64,000 bases of DNA from Paraspadella gotoi. Its lineage: Eukaryota > Chaetognatha. The stretch's first letter is position 1. Each line of letters begins with the position of its first letter. The notes beneath the pieces are model-generated. The model saw only the letters and a list, made by a program, of their open reading frames with translations, searched no databases and had not been told where the DNA came from. The stretch spans positions 26,382,153 through 26,446,152 of the forward strand of contig CM119266.1 in NCBI GenBank assembly GCA_051294375.1. The letters are read 5' to 3'. This document shows, in pieces, positions 44,492 through 56,500 of the stretch. Both the position numbers and the translations under genes were made by a program.

Positions 44492-47400
44492 ATTTGAAAA
44501 ATAATTTGAATGATTCAGGAAGAGGAGTCTTAATCCTCCCGGACGGCGAACGGATATATCGCTCGAACCTCTCCCTTGTCGTCGACTTTTTGATACTCCT
44601 CTTTGGTTGCTTTCCAATTACTGTCATTGGTATCTTCTTGCATATCAAGGTAGGAATTATAGTTGCGCCGAGAGTACTCGCGGAGCAAATCTATAAGTCA
44701 CTTTTCGGTCGGTCTATCGGTCAGTATGCCTTTCTTTCGGTCTGTCCGACTTGCGTTAAAACAGTACATAATTCGCTTATAGTTATACTAGGTTGCTCAT
44801 TTGTTATTGCGCCGCCTTTTGTTTTTTAGCCGGATTTTTCTTACAGCAGATCCCGGCTCTATAATTCACTTTTTAATCTGATCTGCTAACCAGCAGATTC
44901 CGACTCTATAAAGTATAATTCACTTTGTCGGTCCATCGTTATAAAGAATAAAATACGAAATTTTGATGCAGTGCATGTCATAAATATACAGGCTAAGAAA
45001 GTTAATGTTATTGTATTCGCGTCATGTCATTTAAGTATTTAGACAGGGATTTCTACATGAAATCAAAGTGGAGTTTAATGGAGCAGCATCAGGTGGGGGA
45101 GCTGTTCCAGCCATTTTCTTGGCTGATCTTCTACAGCTTTGCGGAGGGCTTGGCGTATTCTGCCGATATCTCTCTCGGCTCTATTACTATCTTTTCTTCC
45201 AACCAAGACTCTCCTTCCCACTGTGTCGAGCAGATCCAGTATGGAGTTCATTGCTCTTCCATTCAGTTGGGTTGCGCCATCAAAGTTGACTTCCATATAA
45301 GATCCATGTTGGAGAAAAATCTTTTCGTCTAGGGCTTTTACTATCGTCTCTGCGTCTGCGCGGCGTAATGGGATGGCCCAGGTGTATGCGGACGCGTTGT
45401 CTGATGCGACGAGGGCGTAATTGAAGCCGGCGACTGAGGGAAGATGCATTACGTCAATGCTTAGTGATTCCCAAGGAGTGATGGCTAGGTTGGGAGCGGA
45501 TGGCGTTTCATTGTTTCTCTGTGTGTCTGTGGATTTTGCACAATTGTCGCAATTTCTAACGCACTTTGCTGCTGCAGTTGTCAGTCCTGGTGCTGTGATG
45601 TATTGGGCCGCTATGAATGCTGTGCGGTCACGTCCTGGGTGTCCGTAGTGTTGATGTAGTTGATTCACTATCTCCTCGGCTTTTTCAGGAGGGATGACAA
45701 ATTTGGTTGTCGGGTTTTCAGCCCTGTAACCTTCGAGTACAAGGATCCCGTTTCCGGTCACGTTGAGATCGGAAAGGACGTTGGCGAGGTATCTCTCTGT
45801 CAAAGTTTTTTCTTTTTTGCATTTTCTCATTTAGAAACTTTTCTGCTGCTTCTCGGTCATCTTGTTGTAAGGTGCTTATAACGGTTTTAAACAGCTCGTC
45901 TCTTTGTTGCCATTCCTTTACTTGACTTGCCATTGGCATTAATTTAGCTTCTCTTGTGAGGGGTTTTGCTGCCTCCTCTGCTACCTCTGCCTCTGAGGTG
46001 TCGACATCTGTCTCGAGGGTGCTGTCGATCATCAATTCACTGTCTGCTCCAGGCCAGTTCGATTGGATCGTTTCCACTGAGGTGTGCTTTGTTGGCAAGG
46101 GTGGCGGCGGTGGCGCTTGCGGAGTTGAAGGTGTCCGCGTCTTTCGTCTTTGGTTTACCATATAGTTTTTCAACATTGGTTTTTATTGACGCAAATCTTT
46201 GTCTGTACGAATTCAAAGAATTTAGTCCTGAACGATTTGGTTTCCTCTTCCAGCATTTGTGCAATCAGCGCCAAGGTGGGTGCATGTCCTGTTACTAGAT
46301 CCAGATGCTCTGGTGTCACATGATCTTGTACAGGGTTTTCGGCAAAGCCCGGCTCGTACTCGCCATCAACGTCAAAACCTGCTGGGAAAAACGGGGTGTC
46401 CAAAGGTGTGACTTGACCCTGTTCGGTGAAGCGTGTTAGAAAATCGGCAGGATTGTCTTCACTCTTCACTAGTACGACTTCTTTTGGCTGGCATTCCTGT
46501 CGGATTTCCGTTACCCATCTGAGGACGTTCGTCGGTAGCATCTGTTGTCGATCGTGTTGGAGATCCATCACCCTTTTAAAGTACTGAGAATCGGTTACCA
46601 AGGTTACTCTCCTGCCGCACGTGTAGCCTTTGAACTTGCGAACCATCATGTTAAACGCAAGAGTCTCAAGGACGTTGATATGTTTTATCCTATATTCCTC
46701 GGGGAAGGATTTGGAGTGAAAAGATAACGGATATTCGACGCCGTTGGCTGTGGCTGTGATCAGCCCTCCCATTGCGCTCGTACTGGCGTCCGCGTAAATT
46801 CTGTAAGATCCGTTTCTGATTCTGGCGTCGTTCAGAAAGTTTAATCCTGGACATGCTTTGATTTCGTCAACGAGGGTTTGGAGCATTTCGATGTGTTTTT
46901 CGGAAAGCTTAAAGTCTTTCTTGTCAAGTAGGGTCAGGGCATGGAGAGGCTGGGCGATGTAAGAGAATCGATGAGTAAAACATCTGTAATAGTTTAGTGA
47001 CGCTAGCATGGCTCTCAACTCCTTCTGGGTTTTGAGGGTTTTGAGCTTTAGCTCGACGGCCTGCAGCTTCTCCTTCTGTGGAAGGAGTCTGCTCTTGGAG
47101 ATGCTGAAACCCAAGATTTTGATGTCCTCCTTCCTGAGGAGGACGCTCTTTGTCCATTTGAGGACGACATTCTCGTCTCGGCATCTTTGCAGAAGGTCCC
47201 GGAGCCTTTGTGCCATGTCCTCTGGTGACTTTGCCGTGAGGATGAGGTCGTCGACGTAGACTAGGAAGCTTTTGACGTCCGTTCCTAGATCGTGGAAGAT
47301 CTCGTCCAATATTGCCTGTAGTACGTTCACACTGTTTACTCCTCCCATCGGTAGCTTATTCATCCACCAGTTGTGACCTGCACCCGCGAAGGTTGTGACG

Positions 47401-50400
47401 GGTTTGCAGCGTTCGGTCAGGTTGACCTGGTGAAAGCAAGCTAAAATGTCGACGGAGCATTGTAGTTCGTGTGGCTTGTATTGCTCCAAGATTGAGGCAA
47501 TTGTCTGTGGTTCTGTTGCATACGTCGATATGTTGTTGTTGACGGCGGAGAGGTCGCAGATGAGTCGCCATTGTTTTGCAAATGTTTCATCGCTCATTTC
47601 ATCCTGCCCTTCAGCGACGTGACCCGGTTTTTTTATGAGGAAAGCATTGGAATAAGCCTCATTTCTTGTGCTGGATACGATGCCTGCTTTTTCATATACC
47701 TCGAGGTACCTTTTTAACGCAGCCTTCTTTACAGGGCCTTGGTTCGCAAATCTTGGCTTGGGCAGGTCGTCAGTAGTATATCCAAGGTCCACCTTATAAT
47801 TGAGGAAACCTCTTTGCAATCATTTATTGTTTCCCCAAAGACATCACGGAATTCCCACACGATCTCCCACACTAGGTGTGCTTTGTCTTGGAGTGATGGG
47901 TCGACATCTTTGAAGGGTTTTAAGAAGGCCTCTTTTTCCGCGGGCGTCGTGTTTTTGTTGTCTTTTTTGTCGGGCCTCCTTGACTGCCTTGATCTCCTCC
48001 TCCATTGGTTTATGATGCACGATTGTGGTGGCCGGGATATTATCTTTCCTCACTTTTCTGAGTAATGGTTTTTCCCCAGTTAGGTCTGCTTGTACAGGTT
48101 CTGCTGTGGAACCAGTTTCCAAACCTAATTCAGTTTTAGCCTCGTTTGTGATCAAGGGTCTTGCCAATCCCCAGGGTCCTGGGTTGGCATCGAATTCGAT
48201 GCCTTCCCTCAGCAGGTCCCCATCCACAACATGTGCTCTTTCTCCATCAGCGGATTCGATTATCCATCGCGTGCCGGCAAGTGTTTTCCAGTAGGATCTG
48301 GTGGAGGTCAGTTTGACCCTTCCATCTGCATTGTGCTCGGCGTGAATTGGAACTTGTGTGCTCATCCACGTTTCCCCTGGCTAACCATCTGGCTGCTTTT
48401 AAAGCTTCGTACTTATCACGGAAGAGATGGGTGATGGGTCTGTTTCCCATGGATGCAATTTGTAGGTCGTGCCTTTGGTTTGATGGTTGAACTACCCATA
48501 GTTGATCTGGTGGCCCGGGGTTTGTGACTGCTGTTCCGATAATGACATCCTGGTCATTTTCATCCGCAGAGACGTAGAAGACCGTCCTTAAAACCCATTT
48601 TTGGAACATAATCCTGAGGTTTATTCTTTCAGTGAGGGTTATTGTTCCGGTGGCCGTTGACAATCTCAACGGGGTTCCGTGGTAGATGTGCTTCGATAAA
48701 GCCCATTTCTCGATGAATTTTCGCGGGATGGTATTGACGGATGCTCCTGTATCATACAGGCAGCTGGCCGGTGTTCCCGCGATGACAGCCGGTATGTAGC
48801 TGTTCTTTCCCGTGTGACACCTTTTGGCAGTGTCATCTCTGGGTTCAGGTCCCTCATTTCCCTTTATTATGTTGGTGATTTTTTCAGGAAGGCTGGGCAT
48901 CTCCTTTTCATCTTTAGTGGTCTCTGGGTGGCTTGTGGAGTGAGGAAGAATTCTGGCTGGTGGAGTCCAATTCCACCCGCCTGATGGTCGCCTGATGAAG
49001 AGATTCACCCATTTGTTTCCCAGCTACTATTTGGTAGGTTGGGTTGTTTAAGGTTCCAATGGGTCGAAGTTTCCTTAGGCTTGGCTTTTCCCCACGTTTG
49101 ACTGGGTTTGGCCTATTCTTCTGTTTGTTTGCTAGGCCAGGGTCCCTGGGTGGGCTTGGTTAAGATTCGAGAGTTTGGCAAGGATTTGGATTGAGCTCCA
49201 GGCTTAGGCTTGTAGAGCTTAAGTTGACCGGAGGGCGCGGTTTTGGATGCTGATCCTCTTCCCTACTTGCTCTTCTGAATAGCTTGGCGCAGGCTTTGGA
49301 CCTTGTGATGATGGCCCTCCTTCCAGAGTTATCCATTTCACCCCACTCTTTCCAGCCTAATTTATGCAGGTGTTTGCTAGCGAGGGCCAGCTCCCTTGCT
49401 TCCAGAGGTTTGAACAGTTTGAACATTCGCGATGCTGTTGATTTTCCTCTTAATTTATTTGCTATTTCAGCAAGTGATCTTATTTTTGTTATTTGGTTTT
49501 TGTTGACACTTTGTGTGTTTACTTCCATGACTTTTTTTCCAAGTGTTTGATATTTTTCTTTTAATTGTTGTGTAGTTCTTTTTCAATCTTCGCCTTTTTG
49601 TTTAAAACGCGGCCATCATCTTTTTTGGCATTGAGTTCATGGGACAATTGAATGTCGCGTCTTTGTCCAAACATGGGGCCTTTGTATGGCCTTTGTATGG
49701 CCTTTGTATGGCCTTTGTATGGCCTTTGTATGGCCTTTGCATGGGCGTTCAGAGCTGCGTCGTTCTTGGCGTTCTTGGTGGTGGTATTGGGTGGCCCGAT
49801 NNNNNNNNNNNNNNNNNNNNNNNNNNNNNNNNNNNNNNNNNNNNNNNNNNNNNNNNNNNNNNNNNNNNNNNNNNNNNNNNNNNNNNNNNNNNNNNNNNNN
49901 NNNNNNNNNNNNNNNNNNNNNNNNNNNNNNNNNAAATCATCAGAAAATAGACATGAAGACGGTGTCAATATTTGGACAGAATGAATCAAAGCAGAAACAG
50001 AGGCTATTTATAATGGGCAAGTAGACGAAGCCAGATTCCTCTTCCGGAATCCTCCTCTTCCTCTTCTGGAACCTTCTTTTCCTCTTCCGGAAACTATTGT
50101 TCCTTTTCTGGATTTGGCTTCCTAAATCCCGTTCGAAATCATTCCAGAATCTTCTTCCTCTTCCGGAATCCTCTTCCTTAATCCTTTCCTCTGTTTCCGG
50201 GTTTCATTCATCTGTGATGCGTCCCCCCCTCCTCTGGCGACGACGCACGTGGTCAGTCGGTAGTCGGAGCTTAGTAGGGGATGAGATTTAGTTTTGAAAA
50301 AAACTTTTTTGGCTGAGTTTTTGAAAAAAACTTTTTGGGTGAATGTTTTTGCACACGGATCTTTTTAGATATAGTTTTGAATTATTTCTTCTCTTTCTTT

Positions 50401-50466
50401 GGGAGAGAGAGATGAGAGAGAGATTGTCTCTCGCGAGTGGGACGATTTTCTGATAGAATGATTTTC

Positions 50467-50501
<35 letters not shown>

Positions 50502-53500
50502 GTCTGGTTGCTGTATCTATCTACCATTGTTTATTTACATGTGTTGACGGTTCTGTTTTGTTGCCGAATTTTGTTTTTTATTCTCAGCTGCATGAAGCTT
50601 GAGCCGTCGTCTATGGTACTCAGGTTCTGACCAGCGATCGAGACGACATAGATGATTCCCATCTCGCTGTACGACTTTGTGTGGGCCAGAGTAAATCCGC
50701 TCGACTTTGTTCTCGGTCGTCCGAGGTTCCCGCCATGATGAGGTCACGTCGAGTGAGGACGAGGTCCCCGATCTTGATCTCGGTCGGTCGTCTGTATGGG
50801 TTCCTCTTGACGATTGCTTATACAGCTTGGTTCTTTGGTTGGCCAGTTTTGCTTGGGCCTGTTCCTGTCTGTCGGCCCTTTTCCGGATGAAGTCAATCAG
50901 ATTTCTTTTGGTGAAGTCATCAGCAGGCTTCAACAATCCTTGGTCTGTGTCCAAATTGAATCTCATGTGGTGACATCTCCGTTTTCCACCGATGATTGGG
51001 GTGGCGTTTAGGAGCAGCATCAGGTGGGGGAGCTGTTCCAGCATTTTCTTGGCTGATCTTCTACAGCTTTGCGGAGGGCTTGGCGTATTCTGCGATATCT
51101 CTCTCGGCTCTATTACTATCTTTTCTTCCAACCAAGACTCTCCTTCCCACTGTGTCGAGCAGATCCAGTATGGAGTTCATTGCTCTTCCATTCAGTTGGG
51201 TTGCGCCATCAAAGTTGACTTCCATATAAGATCCATGTTGGAGAAAAATCTTTTCGTCTAGGGCTTTTACTATCGTCTCTGCGTCTGCGCGGCGTAATGG
51301 GATGGCCCAGGTGTATGCGGACGCGTTGTCTGATGCGACGAGGGCGTAATTGAAGCCGAGCGACTGAGGGAAGTGCATTACGTCAATGCTTAGTGATTCC
51401 AAGGAGTGATGGCTAGGTTGGGAGCGGATGGCGTTTCATTGTTTCTCTGTGTGCTGTGGATTTTGCACAATTGTCGCCAATTTCTAACGCACTTTGCTGC
51501 TGCAGTTGTCAGTCCTGGTGCTGTGATGTATTGGGCCGCTATGAATGCTGTGCGGTCACGTCCTGGGTGTCCGTAGTGTTGATGTAGTTGATTCACTATC
51601 TCCTCGGCTTTTTCAGGAGGGATGACAAATTTGGTTGTCGGGTTTTCAGCCCTGTAACCTTCGAGTACAAGGATCCCGTTTCCGGTCACGTTGAGATCGG
51701 AAAGGACGTTGGCGAGGTATCTCTCGTCAAAGTTTTTTCTTTTTGCATTTTCTCATTTAGAAACTTTTCTGCTGCTTCTCGGTCATCTTGTTGTAAGGTG
51801 CTTATAACGGTTTTAAACAGCTCGTCTCTTTGTTGCCATTCCTTTACTTGACTTGCCATTGGCATTAATTTAGCTTCTCTTGTGAGGGGTTTTGCTGCCT
51901 CCTCTGCTACCTCTGCCTCTGAGGTGTCGACATCTGTCTCGAGGGTGCTGTCGATCATCAATTCACTGTCTGCTCCAGGCCAGTTCGAATTGGATCGTTT
52001 CCACTGAGGTGTGCTTTGTTGGCAAGGGTGGCGGCGGTGGCGCTTGCGGAGTTGGTGTACGTTGGCATTTGTAAACGGACCGGTCCTCGGTAGGCTTCCA
52101 GTGATGGCTGGTGGCCTTTTGTTTCCTGGCCGTCCTCTACTTTCTGGTTTTCTGAGTTTTGCCACGTTATAGTCTGGATCGGATCACAAGTTGGGGTGCG
52201 AGTGGTTGCTTGTATGGCTTATCATCAGCTGACGACACCTTGGCCTGTGATCGTTCTAAAAATCTTTATTCGCCTGTCGTGGTCAGTTGGTCCATAAACT
52301 CTTTCAAATTGCAGCCAGCTTCACGCGCTGATCCTCCTCCATCATGACGATTGTTATGCCTGTCATCTCACTCAGCATCTCCAACTCGGATGGCCCAGAC
52401 TCCAGTCTTTCGCGGATATTGTCCTGAATGAAGGTGTCGCGTCTTTCGTCTTGGTTTACCATATAGTTTTTCAACATTGGTTTTATTGACGCAAATTTTG
52501 TCGTACGAATTCAAAAGAATTTAGTCCTGAACGATTTGGTTTCCTCTTCCAGCATTGTGCAATCAGCGCCAAGGTGGGTGCATGTCCTGTTACTAGATCC
52601 AGATGCTCTGGTGTCACATGATCTTGTACAGGGTTTTCGGCAAAGCCCGGCTCGTACTCGCCATCAACGTCAAAACCTGCTGGGAAAAACGGGGTGTCCA
52701 AAGGTGTGACTTGACCCTGTTCGGTGAAGCGTGTTAGAAAATCGGCAGATTGTCTTCACTCTTCACTAGTACGACTTCTTTTGGCTGGCATTCCTGTCGG
52801 ATTTCCAGTTACCATGCTGAGGACTCTGCGTAGAGACGAGCAAGATCGCGGTAGCCGATGGTCGTTCCGACATCCAGTCCGACGTGTGTAGTTACCCATA
52901 CCTCAGATCGTGGGAATTGTAGGCGATCGTCGCCGCAGACTCGTGTTGAGAGCATAGAATCCATACTTTAAAGTCAACTTTGCGACGATTATCTTGAGTA
53001 GCCTTGCGCAACTCTGCGACAGTCATGTAAACGCAGCAAAGGTCAAGACGTCTGAAATGTCTATACCTATAGTGACGCGCTACCGGGAGGGTTAGTGAGC
53101 CTAATGAATGAACGTGTTTCAACGCGATGCATGGGCTCGATGATCACCCTACCATACGTGCAAGACGTCTCTAATGGCTGTAATTCTGTAATCCGTCTAT
53201 CTGGCGCTTAAGTTTAATCGGACATGCTTGATTTCGTCAGAGGGTTGAGCATTTCGATTGTTCCGAAGTTAAGCGAGCGTAAGGTAGTGTCAGGATGGAT
53301 GAGGCACTGCGAGTCACGTGCTAGATCAGATGAGTGTAGGCCTACAGAACTCTATTAGTAGCCTGAGCTGAGCAGGCGTTTCGAACCCGTGCTGTCGAGG
53401 TGTTGGTAGAGGCTTTGGTGAGACCCCGTTGAGCTCGACTGCCGTGATGCCTTTCAGCTCGTGCTTCCTAGGATGCTAGCGATGCGAGATGCTGAAACCA

Positions 53501-56500
53501 AGATTTTGATGTCCTCCTTCCTGAGGAGGACGCTCTTTGTCCATTTGAGGACGACATTCTCGTCTCGGCATCTTTGCAGAAGGTCCCGGAGCCTTTGTGC
53601 CATGTCCTCTGGTGACTTTGCCGTGAGGATGAGGTCGTCGACGTAGACTAGGAAGCTTTTGACGTCCGTTCCTAGATCGTGGAAGATCTCGTCCAATATT
53701 GCCTGTAGTACGTTCACACTGTTTACTCCTCCCATCGTTAGCTTATTCATCCACCAGTTGTGACCTGCACCCGCGAAGGTTGTGACGGGTTTGCAGCGTT
53801 CGGTCAGGTTGACCTGGTGAAAGCAAGCTAAAATGTCGACGGAGCATTGTAGTTCGTTGTGGGCTTGATTTGCTCCAAGATTGAGGCAATTGTCTGTGGT
53901 TCTGTTGCATACGTCGATATGTTGTTGTTGACGGCGGAGAGGTCGCAGATGAGTCGCCATTGTTTTGCAAATGTTTCATCGCTCATTTCATCCTGCCCTT
54001 CAGCGACGTGACCCGGTTTTTTTATGAGGAAAGCATTGGAATAAGCCTCATTTCTTGTGCTGGATACGATGCCTGCTTTTTCATATACCTCGAGGTACCT
54101 TTTTAACGCAGCCTTCTTTACAGGGCCTTGGTTCGCAAATCTTGGCTTGGGCAGGTCGTCAGTAGTATATCCAAGGTCCACCTTATAATTGAGGAAACCT
54201 CTTTGCAATCATTTATTGTTTCCCCAAAGACATCACGGAATTCCCACACGATCTCCCACACTAGGTGTGCTTTGTCTTGGAGTGATGGGTCGACATCTTT
54301 GAAGGGTTTTAAGAAGGCCTCTTTTTCCGCGGGCGTCGTGTTTTTGTTGTCTTTTTTGTCGGGCCTCCTTGACTGCCTTGATCTCCTCCTCCATTGGTTT
54401 ATGATGCACAATTGTGGTGGCCGGGATATTATCTTTCCTCACTTTTCTGAGTAATGGTTTTTCCCCAGTTAGGTCTGCTTGTACAGGTTCTGCTGTGGAA
54501 CCAGTTTCCAAACCTAATTCAGTTTTAGCCTCGTTTGTGATCAAGGGTCTTGCCAATCCCCAGGGTCCTGGTTGGCATCGAATTCGATGCCTTCCCTCAG
54601 CAGGTCCCCATCCACAACATGTGCTCTTTCTCCATCAGCGGATTCGATTATCCATCGCGTGCCGGCAAGTGTTTTCCAGTAGGATCTGGTGGAGGTCAGT
54701 TTGACCCTTCCATCTGCATTGTGCTCGGCGTGAATTGGAACTTGTGTGCTCATCCACGTTTCCCCTGGCTAACCATCTGGCTGCTTTTAAAGCTTCGTAC
54801 TTATCACGGAAGAGATGGGTGATGGGTCTGTTTCCCATGGATGCAATTTGTAGGTCGTGCCTTTGTGTTGATGGTTGAACTACCCATAGTTGATCTGGTG
54901 GCCCGGGGTTTGTGACTGCTGTTCCGATAATGACATCCTGGTCTTGGCCTGGCTAGCATCTTTAGCTCCTCCATGCTTTCTTTTTGACGAATCCAAATCT
55001 GCAAAAAAATCTTTAAAAAAACATTTTTGAAATTTTAACATTTATTGGTTTAGTACTAGTATAAATATGGCCTACTGTGTAAATTGTAAAATTTATTATT
55101 ATTATTTTTATTACATAAATGTTCATTAGTATAATATTGTTCGTTCCTCACTTTTAGAATTTTAATTAAATTTAAATTTAAGAATTTTACTACTCCTTAG
55201 TAAGGAGCTAGGAGAAAAAGTAAAGAATAAAAAAGAGAAATAGAATAGAGAGAAAGATAAAAAAAATAGAAAGAGATAGAGAGTGAGAGACAGAAAGAGT
55301 CGTTGTAGTTGTTATGGGTTTAATTATTATTGTTGTTATTGTTATAGCATATTTTTATTTTTTTAAATAAAAAAAATAGATGGTTAAAATTATTATTATT
55401 TTTTTATTTAAATCGATTTCTCTTAGCATGATTTTATCCAAGCTTAAGATTAAGCTCAATCAACCTTTTTTCTACCACAAAATTTCTGATCAATCCATCA
55501 ATTTACTCAAGTGCAATGATAGGTTAAAGTTATAGATGGACGAATAAATAAATGTATGGAAAGAAGGAAGGATTTAATTTTTTCGGAGAATTTCTTATAA
55601 TAAAGGGATTCTGATATGAACCAAGTAATTTACCAATAAGATATCAGGAGTGGACAGATAAATGGATATAATTGTTTATAGAGTTCGACTATTATAAGAA
55701 AAAAAATTTATACATTAATTTTTTCTAATTATCCTATATTTAGTCATATCCTAAATACCAAATATTATTTTGCATTGATTTTTTTTCATATATAAAGAAA
55801 ACCATGTTTTATATAACCCATTCAGAGATGACGATTTTAATCACAGATTTTTTTTTATGGGTGCATACACTACGCCACGCTAATTTTCATCGTGATTCTG
55901 CTGATGACTAATGGGCAGATCCGACATTGTTTGCTAAAAATTGTTTTATATTAAATGTAAATGAAAGCTGCATTAATCAATTAAGCAACTAATTAAGTCA
56001 ATTATTCAATCAGTCAATTAATTAATCAATAAAGTAATCGTTGTCGATGCCATCATCGTCGTCTTTTGCTTTTGTCGTGGTCACTGGTCAGTGACGAAAA
56101 GAAAAAGAGACAATGCCAGATCTCGTTAATTAAATATTTAAACAAATTAATTAACGCTATGATCGTGGGCAGATCCGGCTTGTTTGCTCAAAATTCGAAT
56201 AGAAGATTATGAACAGACTTGTGCCTGTAAACATTTTAAAATAAAAAAAAAAAAAATTTTATTTTTAAATTTTTGAATTAGCCCATGTATCTGCGTTGGG
56301 CTGCGCGGTTCTCCTTCGCGTTTTGGATCCCAAAAATGAGAGCTTCCTCCGTGGCCCTGGATTGGCGGGCCTTGACCTTTTTTCCCGCGAATTTAGCGCG
56401 AGGTCGACGAGGAAACTTGTTGGTCGGGGCTTAATTGAGACGCTTTGAACTTGCCCCTTGGACGGCCTACCGTTTCCAAAACCTGCGTTCTATTATAATT

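Larger units (their letters stand above)
45077..49550 (-). mobile_element. Ty3-like (Metaviridae) LTR retrotransposon, copy A, broken
   Basis: Reading right to left: short Gag-like frame (49528-49160), aspartic protease (DTGAS), reverse transcriptase/RNase H, integrase. The integrase is cut at about 45077, where similarity to copy B stops, so the 3' part and 3' LTR are missing. Frames are separated by shifts at about 48250-48365, 47900 and 47820. It lies antisense in the CD225-like gene intron. Confidence 0.88.
50520..54942 (-). mobile_element. Ty3-like LTR retrotransposon, copy B, broken
   Basis: Same orientation and nearly the same sequence as copy A, but it starts inside the protease region (similarity ends at about 54942) and keeps the integrase C-terminus (50535-51131) that copy A lacks. 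It shares the frameshifts of copy A near 54210 and 54310. It has extra single-base indels, an additional 378-bp linker segment and a scrambled block (52808-53485). Confidence 0.87.

Noticed and set aside
45075-49550. Endogenous retrovirus with env
   Set aside because: No envelope-like frame was seen; gag-PR-RT-RH-IN only, so it is called an LTR retrotransposon.
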